A DNA stretch of 37,054 nucleotides. It comes from Bacteroidaceae bacterium (GTDB lineage Bacteria; Bacteroidota; Bacteroidia; Bacteroidales; Barnesiellaceae_A). The notes beneath the pieces were generated by a model. That model was not told the DNA's origin and did not search any database. It saw only the letters and a program-made list of their open reading frames with translations. Positions 16,756 through 23,924 of the stretch are shown in pieces. The position numbers were made by a program, and so were the translations under genes. Within the stretch, counting starts at the first letter, position 1. Each line of letters opens with the position of its first letter. The DNA is taken from NCBI GenBank assembly GCA_017555825.1, contig JAFZFQ010000055.1, positions 1 through 37,054 on the forward strand, in the 5' to 3' direction.

Positions 16756-17226
16756 TTACTCTTTGGGCTCGACATAAATAGCATGGCCATCAATGCCGGT
16801 GACTACGATAGCTACACCCTCGTCGATAAACTCGAAAGAACGAGCATCGGTGATGGTGTTGCCAATGCGTACACGACCCATGGGGTTGAATCGCGAGAGT
16901 GTTATACCCTCGTCGCCTATACGTATGGCGTTGCTCACTTGTGAGGGAGCGGTAGAGTCGATATTGGTGTGAAGCGACATCTTGTCGAGTGTGCGCGAGC
17001 GCATGAAGTACCAAATGATAAACACGGATAACAACAGTGCCGCTACCAGCGTGATGTAGCCCACAGTGGTGCTTATGTGTGCAAAGGCGTAGTAGATGCC
17101 AACACTATAGAATACAATAGAAAATAGCGCTGCAACGGTGACTCCCGGTAGGAAGAATAGCTCGAGCACCAGCAAGAAGATGGCGAGAGCAATGAGAACT
17201 ACGATGATGATAGTGTTGAGAATCAT
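16756..17226 (-). CDS. Short NfeD-family membrane protein (FloA partner)
   Basis: A 156-residue protein with two or three N-terminal membrane helices (about 3-25, 27-45 and 50-70) and a C-terminal OB-fold NfeD domain (GDEGITLSRFNPMGRVRIGNTITDARS ... GIDGHAIYVEP). Unlike the protein at 6959-8353 it has no ClpP-like protease part, so it is the short NfeD form that is paired with flotillins. The open frame extends 21 codons upstream, but into the end of the preceding gene; the start at 17226 gives MILNTIIIVVL, a typical membrane N-terminus. It lies 16 nt after the TPR/PD40 gene and 46 nt before floA. Confidence 0.9.
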   Translation of the reverse strand: MILNTIIIVVLIALAIFLLVLELFFLPGVTVAALFSIVFYSVGIYYAFAHISTTVGYITLVAALLLSVFIIWYFMRSRTLDKMSLHTNIDSTAPSQVSNAIRIGDEGITLSRFNPMGRVRIGNTITDARSFEFIDEGVAIVVTGIDGHAIYVEPKE

Positions 17227-17242
17227 GGTATGAGAGAGGTGG

Positions 17243-18694
17243 TTATTGTATGTCGATACCCAGATAGTTGAGCTCGGCGCGACGGGCACGATTTTCGTAT
17301 GTCATGGGCGAGTCGGTGCAATCGAGTATCTCTTGTTCGAGTTGTAATATGGTGTTGCTCAGCGAGGCCTTTTGCGAGGCGTTGGCTTGAGCATATTCTT
17401 TGCGGAGCTTGTTGAGTTGAGCATTGCGCTGGTCTATTTTGTGTTGCAAAGAGCGTGCTTGGTTGTAGTATCGCAAGGCATCGGGGTTCTCGAAGTCGGA
17501 CGAGTGGGTGTAGATGATGCCATCGCATAGGACAAAGTGGAACTCTTGTATGCGCAACTCGCTTTCGTCGGGTTCGATAGAGGCAATGGCGTTGATGTAG
17601 GTCGAGTAGTCGGCGTCTTCGACCCAGGTGTCGGCAATGGAGCTGAGCTGAGCCAATTGAGGCAACTTCTCGTTGTCGTTGCTATATACCTTCTTGGTGT
17701 CGTTGGGGATGAAGATGTATAGCGAGAGCTTGCCGGGGATGTGGTTGCGGTCGGTGATGAACCAGCCTATGCCCAAATTCTCGTCGATAGCCATCATGAA
17801 GTCGTTGTCGAATGAGTTGAAGGGCATGCCGAGGTTTTGAGGAAGCATAAAGTCGCCACGCTCGGAGTTGAACATGGTGACGTATATGTCGTACCCGCCC
17901 AAGCTCGAAGCGCCATCTTGTGCAAAATATAGCGTCTGTCCGTCGTTGAGCAGATAGGGGTAGTTTTGGTTGTCGGCGGTATTGATGTTTTGAGATAGTG
18001 AGTGCGGAGCACCCCAATCTTCGCCCAATAGGTAGTTTGACTCGCAGAGGTCGTAGTTGTCGTTGAGCTTATGACCCATATATAGCACGTCGCCACGTTG
18101 AGGCAAGTAGGCAATGACGTTACTATCGACGCGCAATGCCTCGGGCAAGGCATTGTAGCCAAGCAAGCGACCTGCTTCGGGCGATAGGCGGTAGTGCTTG
18201 ATGAAGTCGAGAGAGTCGATAGCCAAGCTGTCGATGACTTGCACACGCTCGACGCCACGCATCATTTTCTGTCCCATCTTGGCCGATGCAATGCGGTCGT
18301 TGATGCCTTCGATGGGCTCTTTCTTCTCTTTTTGCATAAAGGCAATGTATGCGTTGTAGGCATCGATGGCTTCGTCGAAACGGTAGGTTGTAGCATACAA
18401 CTCGCCGAGGTAGTAGTGCGACATGGCAACCTTGCGCTCGATACCAATTTTGAGGTATTTGATAGCGTCGTCGTATTGTTGCATGTGGTATAGACACACA
18501 CCATACCAATGGTTGATAGAGCCGTTTTTGGGTTTCTTCTTCAGCTCGGCTTTGAACGTGGGAGCAGCCTCGGCATATTTCTCGGCTTTGAAGAGTTCGC
18601 GAGCCTCGTCGAGCGTGTAAATCTCGGCCAAGGCATTGTTGCAACAGGCGAGGGCTGCAATACTTGCTATGATGGAGTATATAAATGTGCGCAT
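17243..18694 (-). CDS. Exported TPR and PD40 (WD40-like) beta-propeller protein
   Basis: A 483-residue exported protein. Signal peptide at 1-23. Residues 25-130 are TPR-like helical repeats (AEAAPTFKAELKKKP, HYYLGELYATTYRFDEAIDAYNAYI). The middle (about 190-330) contains PD40-type propeller strands: YPYLLNDGQTLYFAQDGASSLGGYDIYVTMF and IGWFITDRNHIPGKLSLYIF, as in the periplasmic part of Bacteroidetes OmpA/PorE-like proteins. No OmpA peptidoglycan-binding domain is present. A coiled coil lies near 415-460. It heads the transcript with nfeD and floA, so a link of the envelope scaffold with the flotillin membrane domain is plausible but inferred. A -7-like box at 18732-18725 precedes it. Confidence 0.8.
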   Translation of the reverse strand: MRTFIYSIIASIAALACCNNALAEIYTLDEARELFKAEKYAEAAPTFKAELKKKPKNGSINHWYGVCLYHMQQYDDAIKYLKIGIERKVAMSHYYLGELYATTYRFDEAIDAYNAYIAFMQKEKKEPIEGINDRIASAKMGQKMMRGVERVQVIDSLAIDSLDFIKHYRLSPEAGRLLGYNALPEALRVDSNVIAYLPQRGDVLYMGHKLNDNYDLCESNYLLGEDWGAPHSLSQNINTADNQNYPYLLNDGQTLYFAQDGASSLGGYDIYVTMFNSERGDFMLPQNLGMPFNSFDNDFMMAIDENLGIGWFITDRNHIPGKLSLYIFIPNDTKKVYSNDNEKLPQLAQLSSIADTWVEDADYSTYINAIASIEPDESELRIQEFHFVLCDGIIYTHSSDFENPDALRYYNQARSLQHKIDQRNAQLNKLRKEYAQANASQKASLSNTILQLEQEILDCTDSPMTYENRARRAELNYLGIDIQ

Positions 18695-18724
18695 AGGATG
18701 TAACTTTAGCTAATCTATCACTTA

Positions 18725-18732
18725 CAAAGATA
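18725..18732 (-). promoter_or_regulatory. -7 box for the TPR-nfeD-floA operon
   Basis: TATCTTTG read on the minus strand matches TAnnTTTG, about 30 nt before the start at 18694. A TTG at the right distance upstream is not seen, so the -33 element is weak. Confidence 0.5.
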
Positions 18733-18771
18733 GTGAGAGTTTTTGGTAAAAGCTACCTCTTATAACGAATT

Positions 18772-19257
18772 TTAGGAAATAATTGAGGGTAGAAATTCTT
18801 TTTCGAAGCTGCGCAACTCCTGAGGTGATGCAAATGCGCTGCGTGAGAGGTAGAAATAGGTGTTCTTGCCGGTGAAGATATAGAAGGCTTTGGGGGCGAG
18901 CTCGACGCGTTGTACATTGCTCCAAATGAGTATGTTGTGCTGTTTCTCGTTGTAGATGCAGTCGATGCCTTGGTGGGTGATGATGGCACTCTTCTCGACT
19001 ACTGAATAGAAAGCCTCGGGTCGCAAAGCATAGTGATAGTAGAAGATAAAAAGTACCAATGGCAGAATGATGAAGATGAACATGAGCAAAACGATGCCAA
19101 AACGCAGGTCGTAGCATGTGGCGCCAATGAGCAGTGTGAGTGCGAGGATGGTGAGACTGAGCCAGCGCAACAGGAGGCGACGTACTATGACAGCGAAGTA
19201 GCGCGACGAGTCGACGCGAAACGGAAGGGTCTCGAATAGGACTTGCTGTGTGTTCAT
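18772..19257 (-). CDS. YcxB-like membrane protein
   Basis: A 161-residue protein with two membrane helices (about 27-46 and 54-76, joined by a short loop) followed by a soluble C-terminal domain with TPR-free beta strands: IDCIYNEKQHNILIWSNVQRVELAPKAFYIFTGKNTYFYLSRSAF. This pattern is that of the YcxB/PH-like C-terminal domain, found in many small membrane proteins of unknown function. The frame continues five codons upstream, but the ATG at 19257 overlaps the stop of the HU-SPOR gene as TAATG, indicating translational coupling; this start is chosen. Function unknown. Confidence 0.75.
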   Translation of the reverse strand: MNTQQVLFETLPFRVDSSRYFAVIVRRLLLRWLSLTILALTLLIGATCYDLRFGIVLLMFIFIILPLVLFIFYYHYALRPEAFYSVVEKSAIITHQGIDCIYNEKQHNILIWSNVQRVELAPKAFYIFTGKNTYFYLSRSAFASPQELRSFEKEFLPSIIS

Positions 19258-20261
19258 TATCGGGTAGAACAAATCCAGATACCTGTGACGGGAAGTAATG
19301 CCTGAGCTGTGATGTCGTTGAGGCGAAGCTGGGCTTGTTGCATGGTGTCGTAGCCTTCGATGTAAAGGCGGTAACGGCCGTTGCTCTCGAAGATGTTGAT
19401 GTGCTCATTTACGCCCATAGAGGCAAATTCGGCAATTTGCTTCTCGGCCAGGTTGCGGGTGGGTAATGAGCCTATAACCAATATGTAGCGTGGGGTCTCG
19501 TGAGTCGAGGTTTCTACCACAGGAAGAGGGTCGGGTGTGGTGTAGTTGTCGCTATGGGCCATCTCATCGGTGATGGTCTCGGCTACAGCTTCGTCGGCTA
19601 TATCGATTGTTGTGTCGGCAATGGGAGCAACTTCTTGCTTGCACAACAACTCCGAGGCTACCAGGCCGGCATAGTCGTTGGTGGGTTGGAAATTGTCGAC
19701 GGGTGTCGATATAAAGAGCATGAGAATGACGATGGCAGCAACCGAGGCAATGGCACGAGCTGTGCGACGATACCATGTAATCTTGACGGGTTGTTGTGTT
19801 GTAGTCTCCACGCGCTCATCTTCGGCCTCGAAGGGCAGGATGTCGGCAAGCAGAGGCATGTCGAGCTCGGGGAGTATTGCCAGACTCTTGTTGACGATAA
19901 CCGATGCAGACTCGTTGAAGATGATGGCACCGTTTTCTTGTCGAGAGAAAGAACCTATGTTGTCGAGCACAACACTACCACCTTGTTGCAGGGTAGAGAG
20001 CCACTGTGATACTTGCTCACCGATGATAGTCATTGCTTCGTCGTAGCTACATTGCTCGGCTTTCATAACCGAGTGGGCCAAGAGCGCATCGTTGTGAGCC
20101 AATAGGGGGTTGAAACAGAGCCAACGACGAGGAGGCGCAATGGCGCTACCGGCCTCGAATGTGGCGTGACTGTGTTGCACAACAAGTGCGCCCAATCCCG
20201 GCACGACAACGCAATCGTGCTGAGTGAGCAAGTACTCGATATGTAACGACAGTATATTCAT
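19257..20261 (-). CDS. HU(CCDC81-like)-SPOR membrane protein
   Basis: A 334-residue single-pass membrane protein. Residues 1-125 match the Bacteroidetes CCDC81-like HU domain pair (VVVPGLGALVVQH, WLCFNPLLAHNDALLAHSV, GGSVVLDNIGSFSRQENG), an HU/IHF fold lacking the basic DNA-binding arms' usual charge. A membrane helix lies at about 168-185, then an acidic linker, then a SPOR domain at about 257-332 (RYILVIGSLPTRNLAEKQIAEFASMG) that in other proteins binds denuded peptidoglycan at the septum. The HU part would be cytoplasmic and the SPOR part periplasmic, suggesting a role in division or cell-wall placement. The start at 20261 is supported by the promoter that ends 5 nt upstream; the open frame beyond it has no family similarity. 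Confidence 0.88.
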   Translation of the reverse strand: MNILSLHIEYLLTQHDCVVVPGLGALVVQHSHATFEAGSAIAPPRRWLCFNPLLAHNDALLAHSVMKAEQCSYDEAMTIIGEQVSQWLSTLQQGGSVVLDNIGSFSRQENGAIIFNESASVIVNKSLAILPELDMPLLADILPFEAEDERVETTTQQPVKITWYRRTARAIASVAAIVILMLFISTPVDNFQPTNDYAGLVASELLCKQEVAPIADTTIDIADEAVAETITDEMAHSDNYTTPDPLPVVETSTHETPRYILVIGSLPTRNLAEKQIAEFASMGVNEHINIFESNGRYRLYIEGYDTMQQAQLRLNDITAQALLPVTGIWICSTR

Positions 20262-20266
20262 CAGTA

Positions 20267-20297
20267 CAAAGGTAGAGGTAAAAGCGCAAGTATGCAA
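20267..20297 (-). promoter_or_regulatory. Promoter of the HU-SPOR gene, probably leaderless
   Basis: On the minus strand TTG (20297-20295) and TACCTTTG (20274-20267) are 20 bp apart, a full consensus. Only five bases separate the -7 box from the ATG, so transcription should start at or next to the A of the start codon. Confidence 0.7.
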
Positions 20298-20316
20298 GTA
20301 AAAATTACAAAAAATG

Positions 20317-21141
20317 TCACTTTGTAATCTCGTTAATAAGGTTGTCGCATGTAGAGGGATTGTAGCCCAACTCACGGGCACGCTCTACATCGCGCACGGC
20401 GTCGGCATACTCGTAGCGTGCTATCTTGCTGTATGCTCGCAAGATGTATACGAAAGGATCGTTGGGCGATAGTTCCATGGCGCGTGCTATGTCTTTGTCG
20501 GCTTCCAATGTCTTGCCCCACAATATATATGTCTCGGCACGACCTATGTAGAGGTCGGCTACAGTTTCGTTTTCGCGTATGACCTGATTGTACATTTCGA
20601 CAGCCTCGTTGTAGTAGCCTTGAGCCTTGAAGAATGTGGCAAATCCCATGCGAGCTTTGCTGCTGTTGGGGTTGTTGCGGAGCATATATTCGAGGTCTTT
20701 GCGCGAGGCTACGGTGTCGCCCTTCTGCATGTAAATGAGAGCTCGGTTGTATAGTGCATCTTCGTCGCTATCGTCGAGGATGATGAGGTGACTATAATCG
20801 GCGCAAGCCAAGTCGAGGCTGTCCATCTCGGCATATAGAGCCGCACGATTGCGTAGCAGGGTGGTAGAGCGTGGTGTCATAAAGAGCGCCATCGAGTAGG
20901 TGTCGAGTGCCTCCCGGTACTTGCCACAGTAGCGTTGCACAGTGCCCAGATTGGATAGCAGGAGCGAGTTCTGAGCATTGGCCGGCTCGGCACGCAGTGC
21001 GTTGAGCAGGGCACTCTCGGCTTTGAGCCAATTGCCTTGTTCGATGTATATATCGGCGCTATCGACCCATTGGAAGTAGTTGTCGGCCTGAGCAGTCGAC
21101 ACAATGAGGCATAGGATGAATGTTGCTATAAGGTGTTTCAT
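20317..21141 (-). CDS. Periplasmic TPR-repeat protein
   Basis: A 274-residue exported protein: signal peptide at 1-18 (MKHLIATFILCLIVSTAQA), then at least six TPR units, for example AESALLNALRAEPANAQNSLLLSNLG, YREALDTYSMALFMTPRS and YNEAVEMYNQVIRENE. Such proteins are scaffolds for protein complexes; partner unknown. The open frame extends 58 codons upstream without signal character, so 21141 is chosen. A -7-like TATCTTCG at 21153-21146 lies four nt before the ATG. The HU-SPOR gene follows with its own promoter in the 55-nt gap. Confidence 0.85.
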   Translation of the reverse strand: MKHLIATFILCLIVSTAQADNYFQWVDSADIYIEQGNWLKAESALLNALRAEPANAQNSLLLSNLGTVQRYCGKYREALDTYSMALFMTPRSTTLLRNRAALYAEMDSLDLACADYSHLIILDDSDEDALYNRALIYMQKGDTVASRKDLEYMLRNNPNSSKARMGFATFFKAQGYYNEAVEMYNQVIRENETVADLYIGRAETYILWGKTLEADKDIARAMELSPNDPFVYILRAYSKIARYEYADAVRDVERARELGYNPSTCDNLINEITK

Positions 21142-21157
21142 AGTGCGAAGATAGCAC

Positions 21158-21183
21158 AAAACCGCACAGTGTGGTGCGGTTTT
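21158..21183 (-). terminator. Terminator of the conserved unknown gene
   Basis: 10-bp perfect stem AAAACCGCAC (21158-21167 with 21174-21183) with a 6-nt loop; on the minus strand the stem ends in TTTTGTG. It lies about 40 nt after the stop at 21224. Confidence 0.7.
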
Positions 21184-21223
21184 GACATTATTTAATTGTA
21201 GAGAGGGGTGTTGCGAGGTGGTG

Positions 21224-21793
21224 TTATGAAGGCATTGCACCGGGAAAGCCCATGGGTTGCATCTTGTAGCCAAGGCGTTCGAGTTCGAGAGCAGCACCGA
21301 TGCGGTACATGGCACGGCAAGCTCTCACAAAGATGTGGAAAGCCATGGGGCTTTGAGGCTCTACCTCCTCGTGGCGAATGAGGTCGACAGTGAGTTCGCC
21401 ACAACGACGAGCCATATCCTCGATATTGCGAGCAGCCTCGTCGGTGAGCGGAAGTCCAAGGATGTTGGCAACGATGTGCTCGTCCATATCGTCAAATCCG
21501 CGCGGGCCGTAAAGTTCCTTGTATGAGATAGAAGCAGTGCGAGTCCAATCGGTGTCCCAGCCATTGGCAATGGCCATGCCCATGTAGGCAGCCCATGCAA
21601 CCGATACGGTGGGGTAGTCGCGCACTTGTTCGATAGCGTCGGCCAGGTATTCGGGGCCGAGCACTTGCCATAGGCCATCGATATCTTCCGACGAGGGCAT
21701 TACACCCTCTAACTTGTTGTATGAGCGACACAAACGCACCAACTTGTCGATGAGTGCCAACTCAAAATTATCTAAATATTCGGTATGTTCCAT
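21224..21793 (-). CDS. Conserved hypothetical protein
   Basis: A 189-residue soluble protein, apparently all-alpha, with no signal peptide, membrane helix or recognised motif. Notable stretches: DKLVRLCRSYNKLEGVMPSSEDIDGLW at about 15-42, VSVAWAAYMGMAIANGWDTDW near 70-90, and YKELYGPRGFDDMDEHIVANILGLPL near 92-117. The C-terminus ends MQPMGFPGAMPS. I do not recognise a named domain, though the sequence has the even codon use and composition of a real Bacteroidales gene. The start at 21793 (MEHTEYLD) is chosen; eight upstream codons remain open. A -7-like TATTTTTG at 21822-21815 precedes it without a clear -33. Confidence 0.75.
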   Translation of the reverse strand: MEHTEYLDNFELALIDKLVRLCRSYNKLEGVMPSSEDIDGLWQVLGPEYLADAIEQVRDYPTVSVAWAAYMGMAIANGWDTDWTRTASISYKELYGPRGFDDMDEHIVANILGLPLTDEAARNIEDMARRCGELTVDLIRHEEVEPQSPMAFHIFVRACRAMYRIGAALELERLGYKMQPMGFPGAMPS

Positions 21794-21901
21794 AGTGAAA
21801 AAATTATCAGGTCGCAAAAATAGTCATTTTTCTTGATAATACCATGTGTTGAGGTGTGAAGCCTTGTTGATAAAAGGCAAAATATTAATGTGTGGTGCGA
21901 C

Positions 21902-21932
21902 TTGCGCGGTAGAATAAATATTGCTACTTTTG
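21902..21932 (+). promoter_or_regulatory. Promoter of the C11 peptidase-mazG-topB-NUDIX operon
   Basis: TTG at 21902-21904, 20 bp, then TACTTTTG at 21925-21932: full consensus. The leader is about 17-20 nt to the ATG at 21954. Confidence 0.75.
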
Positions 21933-21953
21933 CATAACAATAATAACCGTAAT

Positions 21954-23111
21954 ATGATGAAAAAATTAAAGTACTTCGCTATTGTCGTGGCTTGCTGTAT
22001 GGCTGTAATGTCGTGTGTGTTACCATCAGACGAGCCGGAATTTAAGCCGTCGCAAGATGCCAAACATACATCGCTTGTATATATGATGGCCGATAACAAT
22101 TTGGGATATGTCTATCATTTTGATGATAGTAATATCTATGATATGTGCCGGGCATTGATCGACAAGAATGTAAATGGCCGTTTGATGATAATGCTGTCGC
22201 AAAAAAACTCGTCGCCGAAACTATTGGAGATACTAACCAATGAGAATGGAGAGTGTAGTATAGATACCTTGAAGGTGTATGATGGATGCCTCACGACCGA
22301 CACAGCCACGCTGGGACAGGTGATACGTGATGTGCGTGAAATATCGCCTACCGATAGCCATGGCCTTATCGTGTGGACACACGCCAATGGCTGGTTGCCT
22401 CAATATTATTTCTATAAAGCGCCTGCCAAAGCACCCAGCTCGATAGGTCTGGAAGGTACTGAGCAGAGAACGATGGACTTGGATATGTTTGCCAAGACGT
22501 TGCAACCCTATCATTTCGATTATATCATTTTTGATGCGTGCTTGATGGCTTGTGTCGAGGTAGCGTATGAGTTGCGTAACGTGTGTGACTATATCGTAGC
22601 AACACCTACCGAGACGATGGGTGCAGGATTTCCTTATTACGACATCGTGCCTATGATTTTTGCCGATACGATAGACTATGTGGGGATAGCCAAGGCGTAT
22701 GAAAAGAAGTATATTAAGCCGGCAGGAGAACAGGGCTCAATAACCCTTATAGAAACGAAATATCTCGACGAGCTGGCAGATGTGTGTAAGCAGATAGTAA
22801 CCGGTAGAGATGCTGATATAGCAGCGATAAGAAAAACCGCTTTGCAAGCCTACGACCGCAAAACACCGCATCTATATTACGACTTGGACCATTATATGAT
22901 GCAACTCGCCGATGAAAACCAATATGCCTTGTTGCAAGAAGCTCTCAATAAGGTAGTGCCTTACAAGGCTGCAAGCAGTACGTTCTTGGGTATATCCATC
23001 TGGCACTATAGCGGATTGAGTAGTTATATACCCGGCGTGGTAAATGATAAGGTCGTGATAAATTACTACCGCTCCTTGCAGTGGTATGATAGTGTGTATA
23101 GAAACCGATAG
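21954..23111 (+). CDS. Clostripain-family (C11) cysteine peptidase, lipoprotein
   Basis: A 385-residue lipoprotein: signal peptide at 1-20 with lipobox VMSC (Cys21). The peptidase C11 (clostripain) domain is seen from LVYMMADNNL (about 41-50) on. The catalytic dyad is His143 in LIVWTHANGW and Cys196 in IIFDACLMA, followed by the conserved ETMGAGFPYYDIV (220-232). Members cleave after basic residues (Arg or Lys) and are often activated by self-cleavage. The usual His-Gly after the catalytic His is His-Ala here, a small deviation. As a lipoprotein it should face the periplasm or cell surface. The start is one of two adjacent ATGs at 21954 and 21957. mazG follows 15 nt downstream. Family assignment is firm. 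Confidence 0.9.
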   Translation: MMKKLKYFAIVVACCMAVMSCVLPSDEPEFKPSQDAKHTSLVYMMADNNLGYVYHFDDSNIYDMCRALIDKNVNGRLMIMLSQKNSSPKLLEILTNENGECSIDTLKVYDGCLTTDTATLGQVIRDVREISPTDSHGLIVWTHANGWLPQYYFYKAPAKAPSSIGLEGTEQRTMDLDMFAKTLQPYHFDYIIFDACLMACVEVAYELRNVCDYIVATPTETMGAGFPYYDIVPMIFADTIDYVGIAKAYEKKYIKPAGEQGSITLIETKYLDELADVCKQIVTGRDADIAAIRKTALQAYDRKTPHLYYDLDHYMMQLADENQYALLQEALNKVVPYKAASSTFLGISIWHYSGLSSYIPGVVNDKVVINYYRSLQWYDSVYRNR

Positions 23112-23126
23112 AAACAAGAATAGAAT

Positions 23127-23918
23127 ATGGCAAAACATAGCCGAGAAGAAAAACTTGCAGCCTTTGGTCGCTTGCTCGACGTGCTCGACGAGTTGCGCGA
23201 GAAGTGTCCCTGGGATCGTAAGCAAACCAATGAGAGCTTGCGTCCCAATACGATAGAGGAGACTTACGAGTTGTGCGAAGCAATAATCAATTGTGACAAC
23301 GAATCCATCAAGAAAGAGCTGGGCGATGTGTTGTTGCACGTAGTATTCTACTCGAAGATAGGCGAGGAGCAAGGCTTGTATGATGTAGCCGAGGTGTGCA
23401 ACGCCTTGTGCGATAAGTTGATATTCCGTCATCCTCATGTTTTTGGCGATGTGAGTGTCGATGGCTCGCGCCAGGTAGAGCAAAATTGGGAGCAGATAAA
23501 ACTGAAAGAGAAAGGCGGCAACAAGACTGTGTTGGCCGGTGTTCCTTCGGGCTTGCCGGCACTTGTGAAGGCCTTCAGAATACAAGAGAAAGCCTGCAAT
23601 GTGGGCTTTGACTGGGAGCACCCCGAACAAGTGTGGGACAAGGTGCGCGAGGAGTTTGACGAGTTGCAACGCGAAATAGCACAAGGCAATGCCGACGGTA
23701 TGGAGGCCGAAATGGGCGACTTTATCTTCAGCCTTGTCAATGCGGCTCGATTGTATAAAATCAATCCTGAAAATACCCTGGAGCGTACCAATCAGAAGTT
23801 TATACGTCGATTTAACTATGTAGAACAAGGCGCCCGCGAGCAAGGAAGAAGTCTCAAAGAGATGACTTTGGCCGAGATGGATGTGTTGTGGGATGAAGCC
23901 AAGTCGCAAGGATTGTAA
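23127..23918 (+). CDS. mazG: Nucleoside triphosphate pyrophosphohydrolase MazG
   Basis: A 263-residue two-domain MazG. It hydrolyses (d)NTPs to the monophosphate and pyrophosphate, clearing damaged nucleotides and in some bacteria lowering ppGpp. The first domain has the metal-binding EExxE (Glu44, Glu45, Glu48 in NTIEETYELCEAI) and ExxD (KELGDVLLHVVFY, about 63-75). The second has EEFDELQREIA and EMGDFIFSLVN. Length is as in E. coli MazG. It lies 15 nt after the C11 peptidase gene and 6 nt before topB. Cytoplasmic. Identification is firm. Confidence 0.95.
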   Translation: MAKHSREEKLAAFGRLLDVLDELREKCPWDRKQTNESLRPNTIEETYELCEAIINCDNESIKKELGDVLLHVVFYSKIGEEQGLYDVAEVCNALCDKLIFRHPHVFGDVSVDGSRQVEQNWEQIKLKEKGGNKTVLAGVPSGLPALVKAFRIQEKACNVGFDWEHPEQVWDKVREEFDELQREIAQGNADGMEAEMGDFIFSLVNAARLYKINPENTLERTNQKFIRRFNYVEQGAREQGRSLKEMTLAEMDVLWDEAKSQGL

Positions 23919-23924
23919 TCGCCT

